DNA of 64,000 nt from Lasiodiplodia sp. COLG20 (Eukaryota; Ascomycota; Dothideomycetes; Botryosphaeriales; Botryosphaeriaceae). Positions 1 through 11,947 of this stretch are shown one piece after another. Each line of letters starts with the position of its first letter. Within the stretch, counting starts at the first letter, position 1. The DNA is taken from contig VNWV01000021.1 of assembly GCA_009801085.1 (NCBI GenBank), positions 62,001-126,000 on the forward strand. The letters are read 5' to 3'. The notes under the pieces were generated by a model. The model saw nothing but the letters and a program-made list of their open reading frames with translations. It made no database searches and had not been told where the DNA came from. The position numbers and the translations under genes were made by a program.

Positions 1-2
1 CG

Positions 3-2013
3 CCTGCGTCGCCGCCGACGCCCGCCCCGAGCCCGACGCCGCACCAGCGTGCCCCCGACTGGAGTACTGCCGCCGAGCATGAGGACACCCAGGTCAGGGA
101 CATCCGGGCGCTGTTCAGCGAAATGAACGATGCGGAGAAGCAGCGACTGTTGGGCGAGCTACTGAACATGTGCAACAGCCACCAACTGAGCTTCGTGCAC
201 GACTTCGTAAGCCCAAGGTTGAAGAAGGATCCGTTCCAAGTGCTGCCCAATGAGCTGTGTCTACGGGTAGGTCTGATCCTGCGCCAAGCGCGTCATGGAG
301 GGTGCCTAATGCTGACCCCACCACCCTATACAGGTCCTCACCTTCGTCGACGACCCCACAACCCTTGCGCGCTCGTCGCAGGTATCGAGACGATGGTACG
401 AACTTGTCAATGATGATATGGCCTGGAAGTCCCTTTGTGAAAAACACGCATACCGAAGACTCTCAGACGTCCACGAGTCAACATTTAGACCGACAGCCTC
501 TTCGGCTTCGCTGACACCGGGCGGCTCACCGCAGCAGTCGCATGCGTGGAGGCATCCTCTCCGACCATCCAAGGGCCTAATCTCGGGCTTGGCAGGAACG
601 GACCTGAGGACACAGTCACTGGACCGCGCAGGAACATCAAGCTCGCGGTCGACATCACGCAAGAACAAGGCCATGACATACCGCTCGCACTTCAAGCAAC
701 GATACATGGTTGAGACGGCGTGGAGATCGGGTGGTCGGTGCGATTCCCGGCAGATCACGCCCGATCAGGGTGTTGTCACGAGTCTACACCTCACCGACAA
801 GAACATTGTTGTCGCGCTTGACAACGCGAAGATCCACGTTTTCGACACGCAAGGCCAGCACCAGAAGACGCTGCAAGGCCACGTCATGGGCGTCTGGGCC
901 ATGGTGCCTTGGGGAGACCTGCTTGTGAGTGGCGGCTGCGATCGCGACGTAAGGGTCTGGAATATGGCCACTGGGTAAGTCCCGATCCCTTTCACATTCT
1001 TGAGGTGCGGGGGTACCTTGGTTGGAATATTGGCTAATTTCGATTAGTGCCGCGGTCCATACCCTGCGCGGACACACGTCGACCGTGAGATGCTTGAAGA
1101 TGTCGGATGAGAAGACAGCCATCTCTGGATCAAGAGATACTACGCTTCGCATTTGGGACATCGAGAGAGGCATCTGCAAGCACGTTCTCATCGGCCACCA
1201 GGCTAGCGTGCGCTGCTTGGAGATCCACGGAGATTTGGTTGTCTCTGGAAGCTACGACACGACCGCCCGCATCTGGAGCATTTCCGAGGGCAGGTGTTTG
1301 AGAACACTTACAGGCCATTTCAGCCAGATTTACGCCATTGCATTTGATGGCAAGAGGATAGCAACCGGCAGCCTCGACACCAGCGTTAGGATATGGGATC
1401 CCAACGACGGGTATGTTTAGCCTCACGGCCCTTCGATGACTTGAACTGACGAAAATGGTAGCCGCTGCCTGGGCCTCCTGCAGGGCCACACCTCCCTTGT
1501 TGGCCAGCTGCAGATGCGGGGCGACGTTCTCGTGACCGGTGGCTCTGACGGATCCGTGCGCGTCTGGTCCCTCAACGAGTATCAACCTATCCACCGTCTC
1601 GCAGCACACGACAACAGCGTAACAAGCCTTCAGTTTGACGACACTAGAATTGTCTCTGGCGGCAGTGACGGTCGTGTCAAGGTGTGGGATTTGAGGAAGG
1701 GCACTCTTGTGCGTGAGCTTAGTCAGCCAGCAGAGGCTGTGTGGAGAGTTGTCTTTGAAGAGGAGAAAGCAGTGATCATGGCCAGTAGAGGGGGTAAGAC
1801 CGTCATGGAGGTGAGTAATCTGACTAAAGACGGCATCCAAGTGGAGCGAGATACTAACATGCGTAGGTTTGGGACTTTTCCCCTCCAGATGACGACGCGG
1901 ACGATTGTAGATCCAGCAGCCCGCTCAGCGCCCCAGAATACCGCCAATCAACACCGGCAATCATGGCAGCAGACCCGACGGACGTTCCGATGGCAGACGC
2001 AGGAGCGGCATAA
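3..2013 (+). CDS. cdc4: Cdc4-type F-box/WD40 substrate receptor of SCF ubiquitin ligase (5' partial)
   Basis: Substrate-recognition subunit of an SCF E3 ubiquitin ligase: the F-box binds Skp1 and the WD40 propeller binds phosphodegrons. The gene enters from the left edge in frame at position 3. Visible exons are 3-266, 334-974, 1048-1410, 1462-1810 and 1867-2013, giving 587 residues with TAA at 2011-2013. The F-box starts around FQVLPNELCLR and spans the first intron, continuing VLTFVDDPTTLARSSQVSRR. A linker is followed by about eight WD units with GH...WD spacing (for example LRGHTSTVRCL and SGSRDTTLRIWD), the eight-blade layout known for Cdc4. The last intron has an ACTAAC branch point. 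The segment before the F-box (EKQRLLGELLNMC) resembles the Cdc4 dimerisation region. Other F-box/WD40 receptors such as Met30/SconB are the alternative; the eight blades and upstream helix favour Cdc4. Confidence 0.8.
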
Positions 2014-3203
2014 ATAATTCCAGCACAGTATCGTGATTCAGCGCCACCCACAAAAGTAGCTGCGATTGTGTACCTCATACTCGGCCCGAGTGCGGGTATT
2101 TCTTTGATCTCGAGGAGTACGGGCGGTCTCATCCCTGGCATTCCTGGCGTGTTCAACTTGGAGGGAACTGGGTCTTTTTTATACTTCAACATCCGGAAAC
2201 TTATTTGACGACCACGGGTATTGGCACGGAACGAACCTTTATTCTTTATTCCTTTCTGGCGAGCGAAATCAATCACTCATCCTTGACGAGATGAGAAAGA
2301 TGGACAGGTGGGCATGTTTGGAGTTGATTGTCTCTCAATCATTTATCTTGTTTTCTCGTCTTCTCTCATCTCTCATATTCCCCGGAGCAGACAAACGAAC
2401 CGTTCTCCATCATGACGATGAGAGTTTCTTTGGTCAATGTAGGTCTTGCCTTCATTTTTCTTCGAACCACTGCATTGGATCTTCATTTTTGACATTTCTT
2501 CCGGCTCTTTCTCACCGTCTCAGAACTGAGCTTTTTACGGCGTCGGTCGTCTATAAGTCCAGAAAATCAATGTCTGTTCATCGCTTCGTACGATGTTCGC
2601 TTCTTCTTTATCTCCGCTGAGAATTTTCTGTAGTGTAGTAGACTAATGGCTAAGCGCTTGAACGGAGCTTCCGCACGGTGATCGTTGTGAAAAAAAAGCC
2701 TCGCGGCCCGTGATAACCGCGTTGAGGTGGGCACGGAAGGCAGCGGGTGGGCTACGGCTGCAACCGCGGCGATGCCTCCGGGTGCGATAGAGAGATAGCA
2801 GCGGGCACCCCAGCCGATAAGGGCAAAAACCGGAGCCGAGCAAGGCGCGAGCCGGCCGAGGGCGAGCCGCGCAAATGTGTGGAGGCCGATGATGCGCATC
2901 AAGGTACTGTGTTCCCAACCCGGCCGCGTCGATTTCACGCCGACGTCATCGGTTGCGTCTCTGCCCTGCGGAATCTACGGAACACAACATGCGCTGGCGC
3001 GAAATTGATAAAAGCGCTCTGCTCCTTCTCCGGCCGCGACTGCTGCTGCGAGACACTACCGACGGCGTTCCTGCTGTTTGACGTTTTGGTTTGCTTTATC
3101 ATTGCTTCCTTGCCCTTGCTTCGGCTGGTCCATTCGCCAAACTTTACTGCTCCGGATATATTCCTTCACGACCACCCACTTTATTGTTGTTGAAATCTCG
3201 AAA
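2014..3203. other. Intergenic region, promoter and 5' UTR of the phosphate carrier
   Basis: No coding segment could be supported. The right part, roughly 2720-2960, is GC-rich. Pyrimidine-rich sequence lies just before the carrier start at 3204, as is usual for a fungal 5' leader. Confidence 0.5.
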
Positions 3204-4519
3204 ATGGCATCGAAGCTTGACCCCAGCGCTGCTGCGCAGAAGAAGATTGAGCTCTTCTCTGGCACTTACTTCGCCGCTTGCACGTTGGGCGGCGTCATCG
3301 GTAAGCTCCCACTTATGCATCTGACAAAGACACCGCTTGCGCCTTACCAAGCGCGCTTTGACAATTACCTTGCACACTACCAGAAGCTTGTTCCACCCTC
3401 CATCCAATTGGCTTACGCCGTCAAGTATCCAATCCCAGCAGCTCAAGCCACCCCCAGCATTTTCTACTTCTTCCACGACATGTATCATATCGCGCAAGAG
3501 GGTCAGGTCTCAAAGGCTAACAAGCAACCGCTCTCTCACAGCATGCGGCCCCACACACACCGCCGTGACGCCCCTCGACCTGGTCAAATGCCGGCGCCAG
3601 GTGGACCCGAAAATCTACTCGTCCAACATCAGCGCCTGGCGCTCCATCTTCGCCAAGGAAGGTCTGCGCGGCGTCTTCTTCGGGTGGTCGCCGACGTTCG
3701 TCGGCTACAGCTTCCAGGGCGCCGGCAAGTACGGCTTCTACGAGGTCTTCAAGTACCTGTACGGCGAGAAGTGGTTCCCCAATGCCAACAAGACGGTCGT
3801 GTACCTCGGCGCCAGCGCCAGCGCAGAGTTCCTGGCAGATATCGCACTGTGCCCGTGGGAGGCGGTCAAGGTGCGCATGCAGACGACGCTTCCGCCGTAC
3901 GCGCCGAATATGAGGGAGGGCGTGAAGAAGGTCGTGGCGAAGGAGGGTGTGGCTGGGTTGTATAAGGGACTGGTGCCGCTTTGGGGGAGGCAGATTCCTT
4001 ACACGGTGAGTTTTGGGTCTCTTTTGCTGCTGCCATTATCATCAGGGGCATTGTGGATACTAACGCGTGGTTCTTGTTCTGCAGATGGTCAAGTTCGCGA
4101 CGTTCGAGAAGGCTGTCGAGCAGATTTACAAGCAGCTCGGCAAGCCCAAGGAGGCGTACAACGGTCTGCAGCAAACGGGCGTGAGCTTCCTGGGCGGCTA
4201 CATCGCGGGTATCGGGTGCGCTGTTGTCTCGCATCCTGCAGGTACGTCGCTTTCCTCTTCCCCTGTCCCACGTACGTACGGCGAGCGCTAATGTAAATGC
4301 GAAACAGACGTCATGGTCTCGAAGCTCAACAGTGACCGCAAGGCCGGCGAGAGCGCCGCTGCCGCCATGTCCCGCATCTACGGCAACATTGGATTCTCCG
4401 GCCTGTGGAACGGCTTGCCCGTCCGCATTGTCATGATCGGTACTCTCACGGCTTTCCAGTGGCTCATCTACGACAGTTTCAAGGTGTACTTGGGTCTGCC
4501 GACGACGGGTGGACACTAG
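3204..4519 (+). CDS. Mitochondrial phosphate carrier (SLC25A3/Pic2-like)
   Basis: Inner-membrane carrier that imports inorganic phosphate, usually with a proton, for ATP synthesis; the yeast member Pic2 also carries copper. Exons 3204-3300, 3542-4005, 4085-4241 and 4308-4519 give 309 residues. The three carrier repeats each show the P-x-[DE]-x-x-[KR]-like signature: [18 protein letters not shown] and PADVMVSKL. The first helix reads [18 protein letters not shown] across intron 1, which is characteristic of phosphate carriers rather than other SLC25 members. Intron 1 is long for this window (241 nt), yet joining its ends restores the conserved helix exactly. The start ATG begins [14 protein letters not shown] and no cleavable presequence is obvious. 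Pic2 and Mir1 types cannot be firmly separated by eye; the sequence looks closer to Pic2/animal PiC. Confidence 0.9.
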
Positions 4520-6635
4520 AGGAGATGGAGGGAAGAGAAGGTAGATCGGAAGATGGGGGAGCTCGAGGGATAGAGCGACGTCCTAGATGTTGTGAGGTCA
4601 TGGGTTTCAGTGAGTTTTCTTCGAGGGAAGCGTGCGGGCGTTAAGGTTGGGTGTCCAGGTGACGCATGAGTAATTACCATTCCGACAGTTTATAATAAAG
4701 TCTTTCCTGTAAGTGCTCGTTTCTCTTGTTCTCTACTCTTCGTTGTGACGGTGGGCATGTACCGATCAATCCATGTCGGCGACTCCCGATGTCTCATGAA
4801 TCCTGGGCACTCCTGTCTGCGGGGATGTGCTTGCGCATGGTTTGTCGCGTCTGATCCTGCGAGGGCAAACTTCCTCATCAAAGCCCTGTCATCCATTACA
4901 CGTATTATGGAAAATGTGGTACCTCATCATTGAATCTGTCATCTAATGGAGTGTCTAGCATGCTGTTAATCGCCTATAGCTCGCTCAGATCTTCACACCG
5001 ATGCCCGCGTGGGATTTCCGCTACAGTGCTTCGTATTGCGCTGCACTAGTATTCAAGGCAGCTTCAGCATCATAGACTGCTGCTGCTGCTCAGAATCATT
5101 AGTGGTAACGTACGATGAAGAGATGTTGCTGGTATTTTCGCCTCGATTGGAGGACGTGTCGGGTGGAAGAGGAAAGAGCCGACGGAAAGTTCTTTTCTAT
5201 GGTGATCATTGGCTAAAGAAAAGATCTCTCGATGTGTGATTACCGTAGGAGGATAGTGTTGCATTTGTGAGGGTGGATTTTATATCACTGATCAAGTTGT
5301 CAGATGATGGGGTTGCAGGTGAGTGTGCTGCTCCACGTTTTGCCCATGGCTCAAAAGCGTCAATTTGGTCAGCGTGGTTGGTCGCGTAGAGCAAGACTAC
5401 TCAAGTCACAGATTGTCGAACAAAGACAAAACTTTGCAGAGGTGAATTTCCCTCGAAATCTACGTTTACAGATCCGCAATTCACTCATCTCAACCTAGCA
5501 TTCCCGGAGACCATTTGCATAGGCTATCAATTCTCAACTCATGAACGCGGGAGATGGAGAGCTTCTAGAAATCCGTATCAATGTTCACATTCATAGATCC
5601 GCAATTGGCCTCTCGTTCTCCTCGACGCAGATTTGGCATACTCGCCAGGGGTCTCCAACAAATCCTGCAGAGCTACTCAGCCCAAGAGCTCAGCACTGGC
5701 CACTGTTATTGTTGGGCCTGCAATACACCTCGAGGCAGTCACGCACATGGCGTACTATTGTGCTGCACGGTCCCTGTGCACCGTCATCTGCCTCCAGAAT
5801 TGACCTTTACACATCCCGCTACATAGGACCAACACATCTCAGATAGTGTCCCAAATTCGACCTTTCTCACGGATCTGGAATCAGCTGCGCCGTCGGAACT
5901 CTAAGTGCGTATGTCACAGTTCGAGCGTTAGGCTTCTGTCTCCCTCGACTCTGCGGCGGACCGCGCTTTGGGGAGTTACGGCGCTCAAGTCGCGAAACTG
6001 GTGGCTACCGACGTGATCGAAAAAGTTGGGATTCTAAAGATTCTGTCTTCTCAGCTGCCTGCTCAACAAATCCTGTAAGTACCCATCTGTCGTATACGTT
6101 TGTCTTTCTGCAGTTCATCTCCCCGCTCCGCAGATTTCTTGCTCGGAAATCGGGGAAGCACAGTACTGATACAGCCACGAAAGCATAGGAATCCCTGCGC
6201 TAAGAGTAGACTTGTCTTTGTCTCCGTACTCTCGCGGCACCGGCAAACTTGGCATTTGAACTACAAGTTCTCAGCACAGATCCCAGATTGTAAAGTCTGG
6301 TGGATTGGCAAATCTCAGCAAGAGATTTAGAAGAGAGAAGAATTGTGGCCTTTATCAACCGAGTGAGGTCGGAGTTGTTCAGTGACTCGTCTCAGACTTG
6401 TTATTTTTACAGGCTTCTCGAGCCTTCAGCTGTACGAGTCCGGGTGTCCTGTCATTTTCTATGAGCCATCTGCCAAGCCTCTTTTGTCGTGAGGGAAATC
6501 ATCCAGCCTCCGCAGAATTCGCTGGGTCACGCTCACCTCAGCCTGAACTGCACCTGCACTTACCTTCGATACCACGTGGACCCTTGGACCCTTGATTTTC
6601 CACTCCACATACAAACCTACCTTTTCGGATTAGGT
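4520..6635. other. Intergenic region with possible 5'-UTR intron
   Basis: About 2.1 kb without a supportable coding exon. A consensus-looking intron, donor GTAAGTACCC at 6075 and acceptor TTATTTTTACAG ending at 6412, could lie in the 5' UTR of the downstream gene. A 12-nt direct repeat, AGATCCGCAATT, occurs near 5469 and 5594; its meaning is unclear. Transcript data would settle the UTR intron. Confidence 0.35.
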
Positions 6636-9600
6636 ATGGACTTTGAGCACTCAACTCACTCTCGCCATTCGAGGCGCAAGCCTAGATCCAAGTCGCGCCA
6701 TCAGCAAAGGTCTGTGGGAGAAGTCAGTGCCAAAGAAGGAAGCCACAGCCAGCGTCCCATCCGACACCGCAGCCACCATGAACGACACCACCAACCCACC
6801 CGAGTAGCGCGCCTAGCCACCCAAGCAGAGCATTCTCAAAGACGTCCACGCAACGTTGACACTCGTCATCCGAAGCGGCCAAGAGACCCCCTCATCATGA
6901 ATCAATATCACCGTGGTGGGAAGTCGAGCCACCGCAAGGTGCACTTCAAAGACTTCTCACCAGAGGCAAACTTCCTAATGAACGGCATGACACCCCCACC
7001 CTCTGGACAGAGATATGCATATTATGGCGGACGTTCGGAAAGCACGTCAGAGGGCTCAGTTGAAAGCGAACGGAGCCTTAGCGACGAATCCGACTACTCT
7101 CTCCCATCACCCTCACAGCTCATTGAACGTGCGAGCGAACGGAGTCAGAATGGAGGTTCACACTACATGCGAGGGTATGATGATCGCATGCGTACCAAAC
7201 ATGCCCCTGTACGAGGGGGGTACTTATCAGAGCCAGACCACCCTCGGAGCAAGGGACATCGCTCAGGCAGAGATTCTCAAAGGTTCAAAACATTTGAGGA
7301 TTTCTCCCGCCAGGACTTCGCTCCCGCCTCACAATCAAAGAAAGCGGAAGTAATCGACTTGTGCAGCAATGACTCGGATGAGGAGAAACTTTACAAACAC
7401 GTCCCAAGCAGTAGCAACCACCACCAAGAGGATTATCAATCGGAACGTGCCAGACAGCGTGATCGGGACGACTTCATTCGGGGCAACGCCAATCACCGTC
7501 ATTTTCATGATCGTGGATACGCCACTGATACGGATTACCAGTCCAGGAGCGATATAGGCCAGCCACGAAGCCGAAAGCACCGCGGTGACGAGCAGAATGT
7601 CTCACCTCTTTCATACGCCTACAGAGACAAGCAAAGCTTGATGCAGAATGGCAAGGGGGCACTGCTAGGTGCTAGGCTTTCTCAGAAGCGCCTGAGAAGT
7701 CCAGAGCCCCACTATCACTCCCATGATGAACGTTCGGTTGCGACACAAGTGAAGCGTCAGCGTCGACAACCTAATGGGTACAACGATCGGCTTGACTCAA
7801 GCTATAGCCACAATCCATCCGGATATCAACGGCGCAGTCCAGAGAGTCAGTATGGAAAGAATTCTTCGCCTGTGAAGCACACCTATCTTGCTGCCCCGTC
7901 CACTCAACCCTCACAAGCCTTCATGGATGAAGACTCGGAAGATGAAACTTGGCCTCTACCTCGCAACGTCGCCTCGAAGACGACTCACGAAGCCACCGAG
8001 TACGGCCAGAAAGAATCTTTAAAGAGTAAGAGTAGCATCCTGCCCCAGTCAAATAACGAGAGCAAGTGGGCACCATCTGGAATCTCCGCCAGCCAAGCCC
8101 TCCGCGACCGAGCGCGAGAGAAGCACGTTCCTCGCAGAGCTGAAAGTGACGTGGATATCCTGGACCTTCGCGAAGAACCACCCCAAGATTCCCACTTCGA
8201 ATCTCGAGAGGAAAGTCTTGCCTCGACATCCGCAAGCACCGCTAATCACTCCGTCAAGCCGCTCAAGCTCAACGCCCGTCAGCTCATGCAGGAAACCGCG
8301 CGGCGGATTCGTGAGTCGAACACCAAGGAAGAGTACACCAGGATCGACTCATCCGCCTCTCCCTTCGGAGCGCTCACACCTAAACAAAGACCCGCGGCGC
8401 CGCCGCGCATGCTCAAACTTCCTCCATTGGTAGCTCCTGGTTCGCAGCCATTTCCATCCAGGTCATCTCAGGCGATCCCACCACCGCCGCCGTCGGGGGC
8501 CAGAAGCACGGCGCCAGATGTTGTCGATATCTCCAGTGCAGGGTCAAGCTGCGAAAGCGGTAGTGAGATCGGCAAAGAAGGTGCTGTTGGGCGCCAGAAA
8601 CCTTCAAAGAAAGCCGCGCCGGAACCTGCACTCACACCACCCCTCTCTTCTTCTCGTCCCCTTCCGCCAACCGCAGCAACGATCGCGTCAAGTCAGCAGA
8701 GCCAAAAGCCTCCGCCGATGACTACGGCGCGCCGCGAAAAGACCAACAATGCGGCAATGATCAAGAAGCTCCTCAAAAAGCAGGGAAGGACGAAGACGCA
8801 AGATTCCGCCGCTACGACCACCACCGCTGCTGATCAGAAGATGAAAGAGGCTAAAGAAGAGCAATCGGCATGGAAGCAAGCAATGGCTGCATTCGATGAT
8901 CAGAAGAAGAGCGAAGATGCTTCTTCTCCTGCGCCCTCGCGCTTCAAACAGCCTCGGACTACAGCCAGCGATGCTGGCGCTGGTGTCGAGAAGAGCCGCG
9001 GCGATGATGACGACGATGACGATGCAGAGTCGTCTGGCAGCGAGGTCGAGAGGGAGGATGTGGCGGCGTGGATCGAGGAGGAGAAAAGGAAAGAGAAAGA
9101 GAAGAAGGACCGGAAGCTGCGGATGAAACGGATTGCTTACCATGAGGCAAGGTTGCGGGAGGAGAGAGAAAAGGAGATGGGGATGGCTGTTGGTGGTGGA
9201 GGCGCTGCCGATGGGGGCGGAGAAGGAAAGCTCAAGAAGAAGAAGGCTGGAGAGGGGAAGAAGAAGGCAGCGAAAAAGAGCAACAAGCAGAAGGTTGGTG
9301 AGGAGGGGAAAGTCAAGAGTGACGAGTTCGTGGAACAGAGCGAGGACGAAGGCGTTGGAGGACCGGTTGGTGGTCTTGAAGAGGTGCCTGAAGAGTTCGA
9401 GCTGGACGCCGAAATGCTGGGCAATGGCGACGGCGAATCGGACGATGGCTTCGATGATCTCTTCAACGAGCCGTCTGGTGGAGTGGTGGGGCAGGAGTCT
9501 CCAGAGGAGAGCGGTATGCAGGAGGACCAGACTGAGGGAGTTGGCAGTACCGAAGGTATGGTGTCTGATTTTCTTGCTTGTGGCTTGCATTGCATCACCT

Positions 9601-11947
9601 CACCCCAGTCATCTATCCTCTACACTAATCACAGCCCACTCGCCTGCAGGGTCTGCGATTACGGCGGTAAAATCCAGCCCACGAATTCATCCCAGAGACA
9701 ATCACAGACCATGGAGACAACTGGGCGGTGATTTAATGGCAGACCACGCGGGCACATGGGCTGTGATTGTCTCTGGGTTTCATATTCCCAATCGCCCATT
9801 GTAAAACTAATAAAGCTCCAGGTGCGGACCTCACTCAGCAAGGCTCATCCATCAGAACAGAGAACGACAATCAAACAATCGAAGGGGTCCAGGAAACCAC
9901 GGGCGATTCTTTACCTCCGAATGACCCCACCAGTCAAACTCAACAAGGCGCCAATAAAGATGTGCAAGATAAGGCTGAAAACCTGCAGTCTATCCTTGCA
10001 AATGCGACGAAGGACTCTGCAAAGCAGCATGAAGACGATCGGTTAAATCAAAGGAAGCCCCCAGTTGGTAGCGCGCGCGAGATTGCACAGCGAAATGCTG
10101 CCAGAAGGGAACAAGCTCTTGCAAATGGGCCACTGAAGAAGCACTTACCGTCCTCTAGTAAGTCTTCGGGGATGGATGGCGTTGGTTCCAGACCGGTTGG
10201 TAGGCCAAAGAGCAGTGCGTTCTTACCAGCAACAAAGTCGAAAAGCCAAAGTACATCTCAGGCCCAGCGAGGACCAACTTCAGGACCTCTACCTCGTGAA
10301 GAGGAGCTCATTCCTCCAAAGACGTCTAAGAAAAGTAAGAGCAACAAGACAATCGATACTCCCCGGAGACCAACAACTGCCTTACATGATTCAGAATCTG
10401 CGGACTTCGGCCCACTTTGCATCGATAAGGCGCCGAAAACACCTATGTCGGTACTCGATGAAAACGACGACAAGCAAATTCATTTCTGGAGAGAAAAGGG
10501 TCTTAAGTGGGAAGAAATTCGCGTATTATTCGCCGCTCGCACCGGCAAGAAGTTCACCAGCAAAGCGCTGCAACATCGTTTAAAGCGTGTCCGGGCGCGC
10601 TGGCCAGAGCTGCAGGAGCAGGCAGAAAAGAAGAAGGATGGCAATGAACTCATCGGTCTGCCTGCGCTCGTCGCAGCCAATGCAGCAGAAAAGGACGAAG
10701 GCGAATCGGAGGAGCAACAACCTCCGCGGCTAGGCGGCAAGAAGTGGGACCCTAATGCCTACGAGGAGTACATGGCTAACCAGCAAGCTCTGGCCGATTT
10801 CTTGACAGACGGTGAAGGGGAGTCATCGAACGGGTCCGAAGACGACGACGACAGCGACGACGAGGCACTCGCACCCCGCAAACCGCGGACCGTCACCCGC
10901 ACCATCATCGAGCCGGAGCCGCTCGACGAGAACGAAGTCTGGTTCCAGTACCACGTCACTCGCAAGGCCTGGACGACGGAGGAACGCGAAGACAGCGTGC
11001 CCACATACGCCATCGGGCCCCCAGCGTACAACACTCTCCGCGAGGCCAACGCCGCCGCCGGCAAGGAGATCCAGCTCAGCCGCTTCGGCGTGCCGGGCAT
11101 CAGCATCACTTGCTCGAGCTTCTCGTGCACTACCGATGCCGACGGCATGCACCACTACCACGTCGTGCACGAGGGCGGGATCCTGGTGCGTGTCGACGTC
11201 ACACGATCGCTGCGTGCGCCGGGCGCGGCGAAGCCGGAGGTCGTGGTTGCCGGGAACGCGTGGCTGTCGAAGCGTCAGTGGATTGCTTGCGCGAAGGAGG
11301 TGCATACCGTCACGTCTCCTGTGGCTGTTCCGGTGCTGACTCCTTCCACGCCGCCGCCATCCAACAATAATCACGACAAGGGCGACGATGGTGACTATGA
11401 GAACAGCAACAATGACAACAACCAGGATGACAATGGAGGAGATGCCACCGCCCCCGAAGATGATGACTTCGAACGTCTGTTTGAAGAAGCACTGAACCAG
11501 CAGGAGCCTTCACCTCCTCCGACTACTTCTTCACCTCAAGAGCAGGACCAAGAACAACAACCCAACCTCACAGTCGAGTCTGTCCCCACCACTGCCACCA
11601 CCGCCACCGCCACCGCCGCCGTCGCCACCACCACCACTACTACCACCACACGCAACCACCGCATCCTCGGCGCCTTCACCGTCCTCGACGCCGCCAACCG
11701 CGAAGCCGCGGCCGCACTGCTGGAGGCCTGTGCACCGCGGAAGAACAAATACCACATCGATGTGGTAGAGCAGAGGAAACAAATGCAGAGGGAAATCAAT
11801 GCGAAGGTCGACGAGTTGGAGGAAGAAGGCGGCGTCTTCGAGGCGACTGTGGAGGTGGACCCATCCGACGGAGAGAGCGAGGGGAAGACGGTGGAGGTGG
11901 TGGTGTGGGTCGAGGAGGTGACTTTGGGGGGACCGAGGAATGTGTGA
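6636..11947 (+). CDS. Large, mostly disordered protein with Myb/SANT-like segment, function unknown
   Basis: Exons 6636-9555 and 9822-11947 give 1681 residues. The first ATG in the frame is 6636 (MDFEHSTHSRHSRRK). The N-terminal two thirds are low-complexity: arginine/histidine/serine-rich, then proline-rich, then alternating acidic and lysine-rich blocks. That composition suggests a nuclear protein, though this is inference. Exon 2 has a compact conserved-looking segment (FWREKGLKWEEIRVLFAART followed by ALQHRLKRVRARW), reminiscent of a fungal Myb/SANT-like helix-turn-helix. A second folded-looking block near the C-terminus (roughly 10920-11330) contains FQYHVTRKAW and HHYHVVHEGG. Repeats coding Ala/Thr runs follow. 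The 266-nt intron is far longer than its neighbours' and contains an inverted repeat and a possible in-frame cassette exon (9650-9727). Two separate genes are less likely, because the splice keeps phase and the second ORF has no good ATG. Confidence 0.7.
9691..9778. repeat. Inverted repeat / foldback element inside an intron
   Basis: CCCAGAGACAATCACAG at 9691-9707 is matched perfectly by its reverse complement at 9761-9777. Allowing one mismatch, the arms extend to 9691-9713 and 9755-9777 around a loop of about 41 nt. TTCAT stands immediately left (9686-9690) and again at 9779-9783, one base beyond the right arm, as a possible 5-bp target duplication. This could be a tiny foldback MITE-like insertion or an RNA hairpin acting on splicing. 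Confidence 0.6.

Noticed and set aside
5460..5610. Direct repeat AGATCCGCAATT in two copies
   Set aside because: Only 12 nt, no wider similarity; likely chance.
6489..6635. Upstream extension of the disordered-protein gene
   Set aside because: The frame is open but begins with GTG; the first ATG is at 6636 and the extra residues look random.
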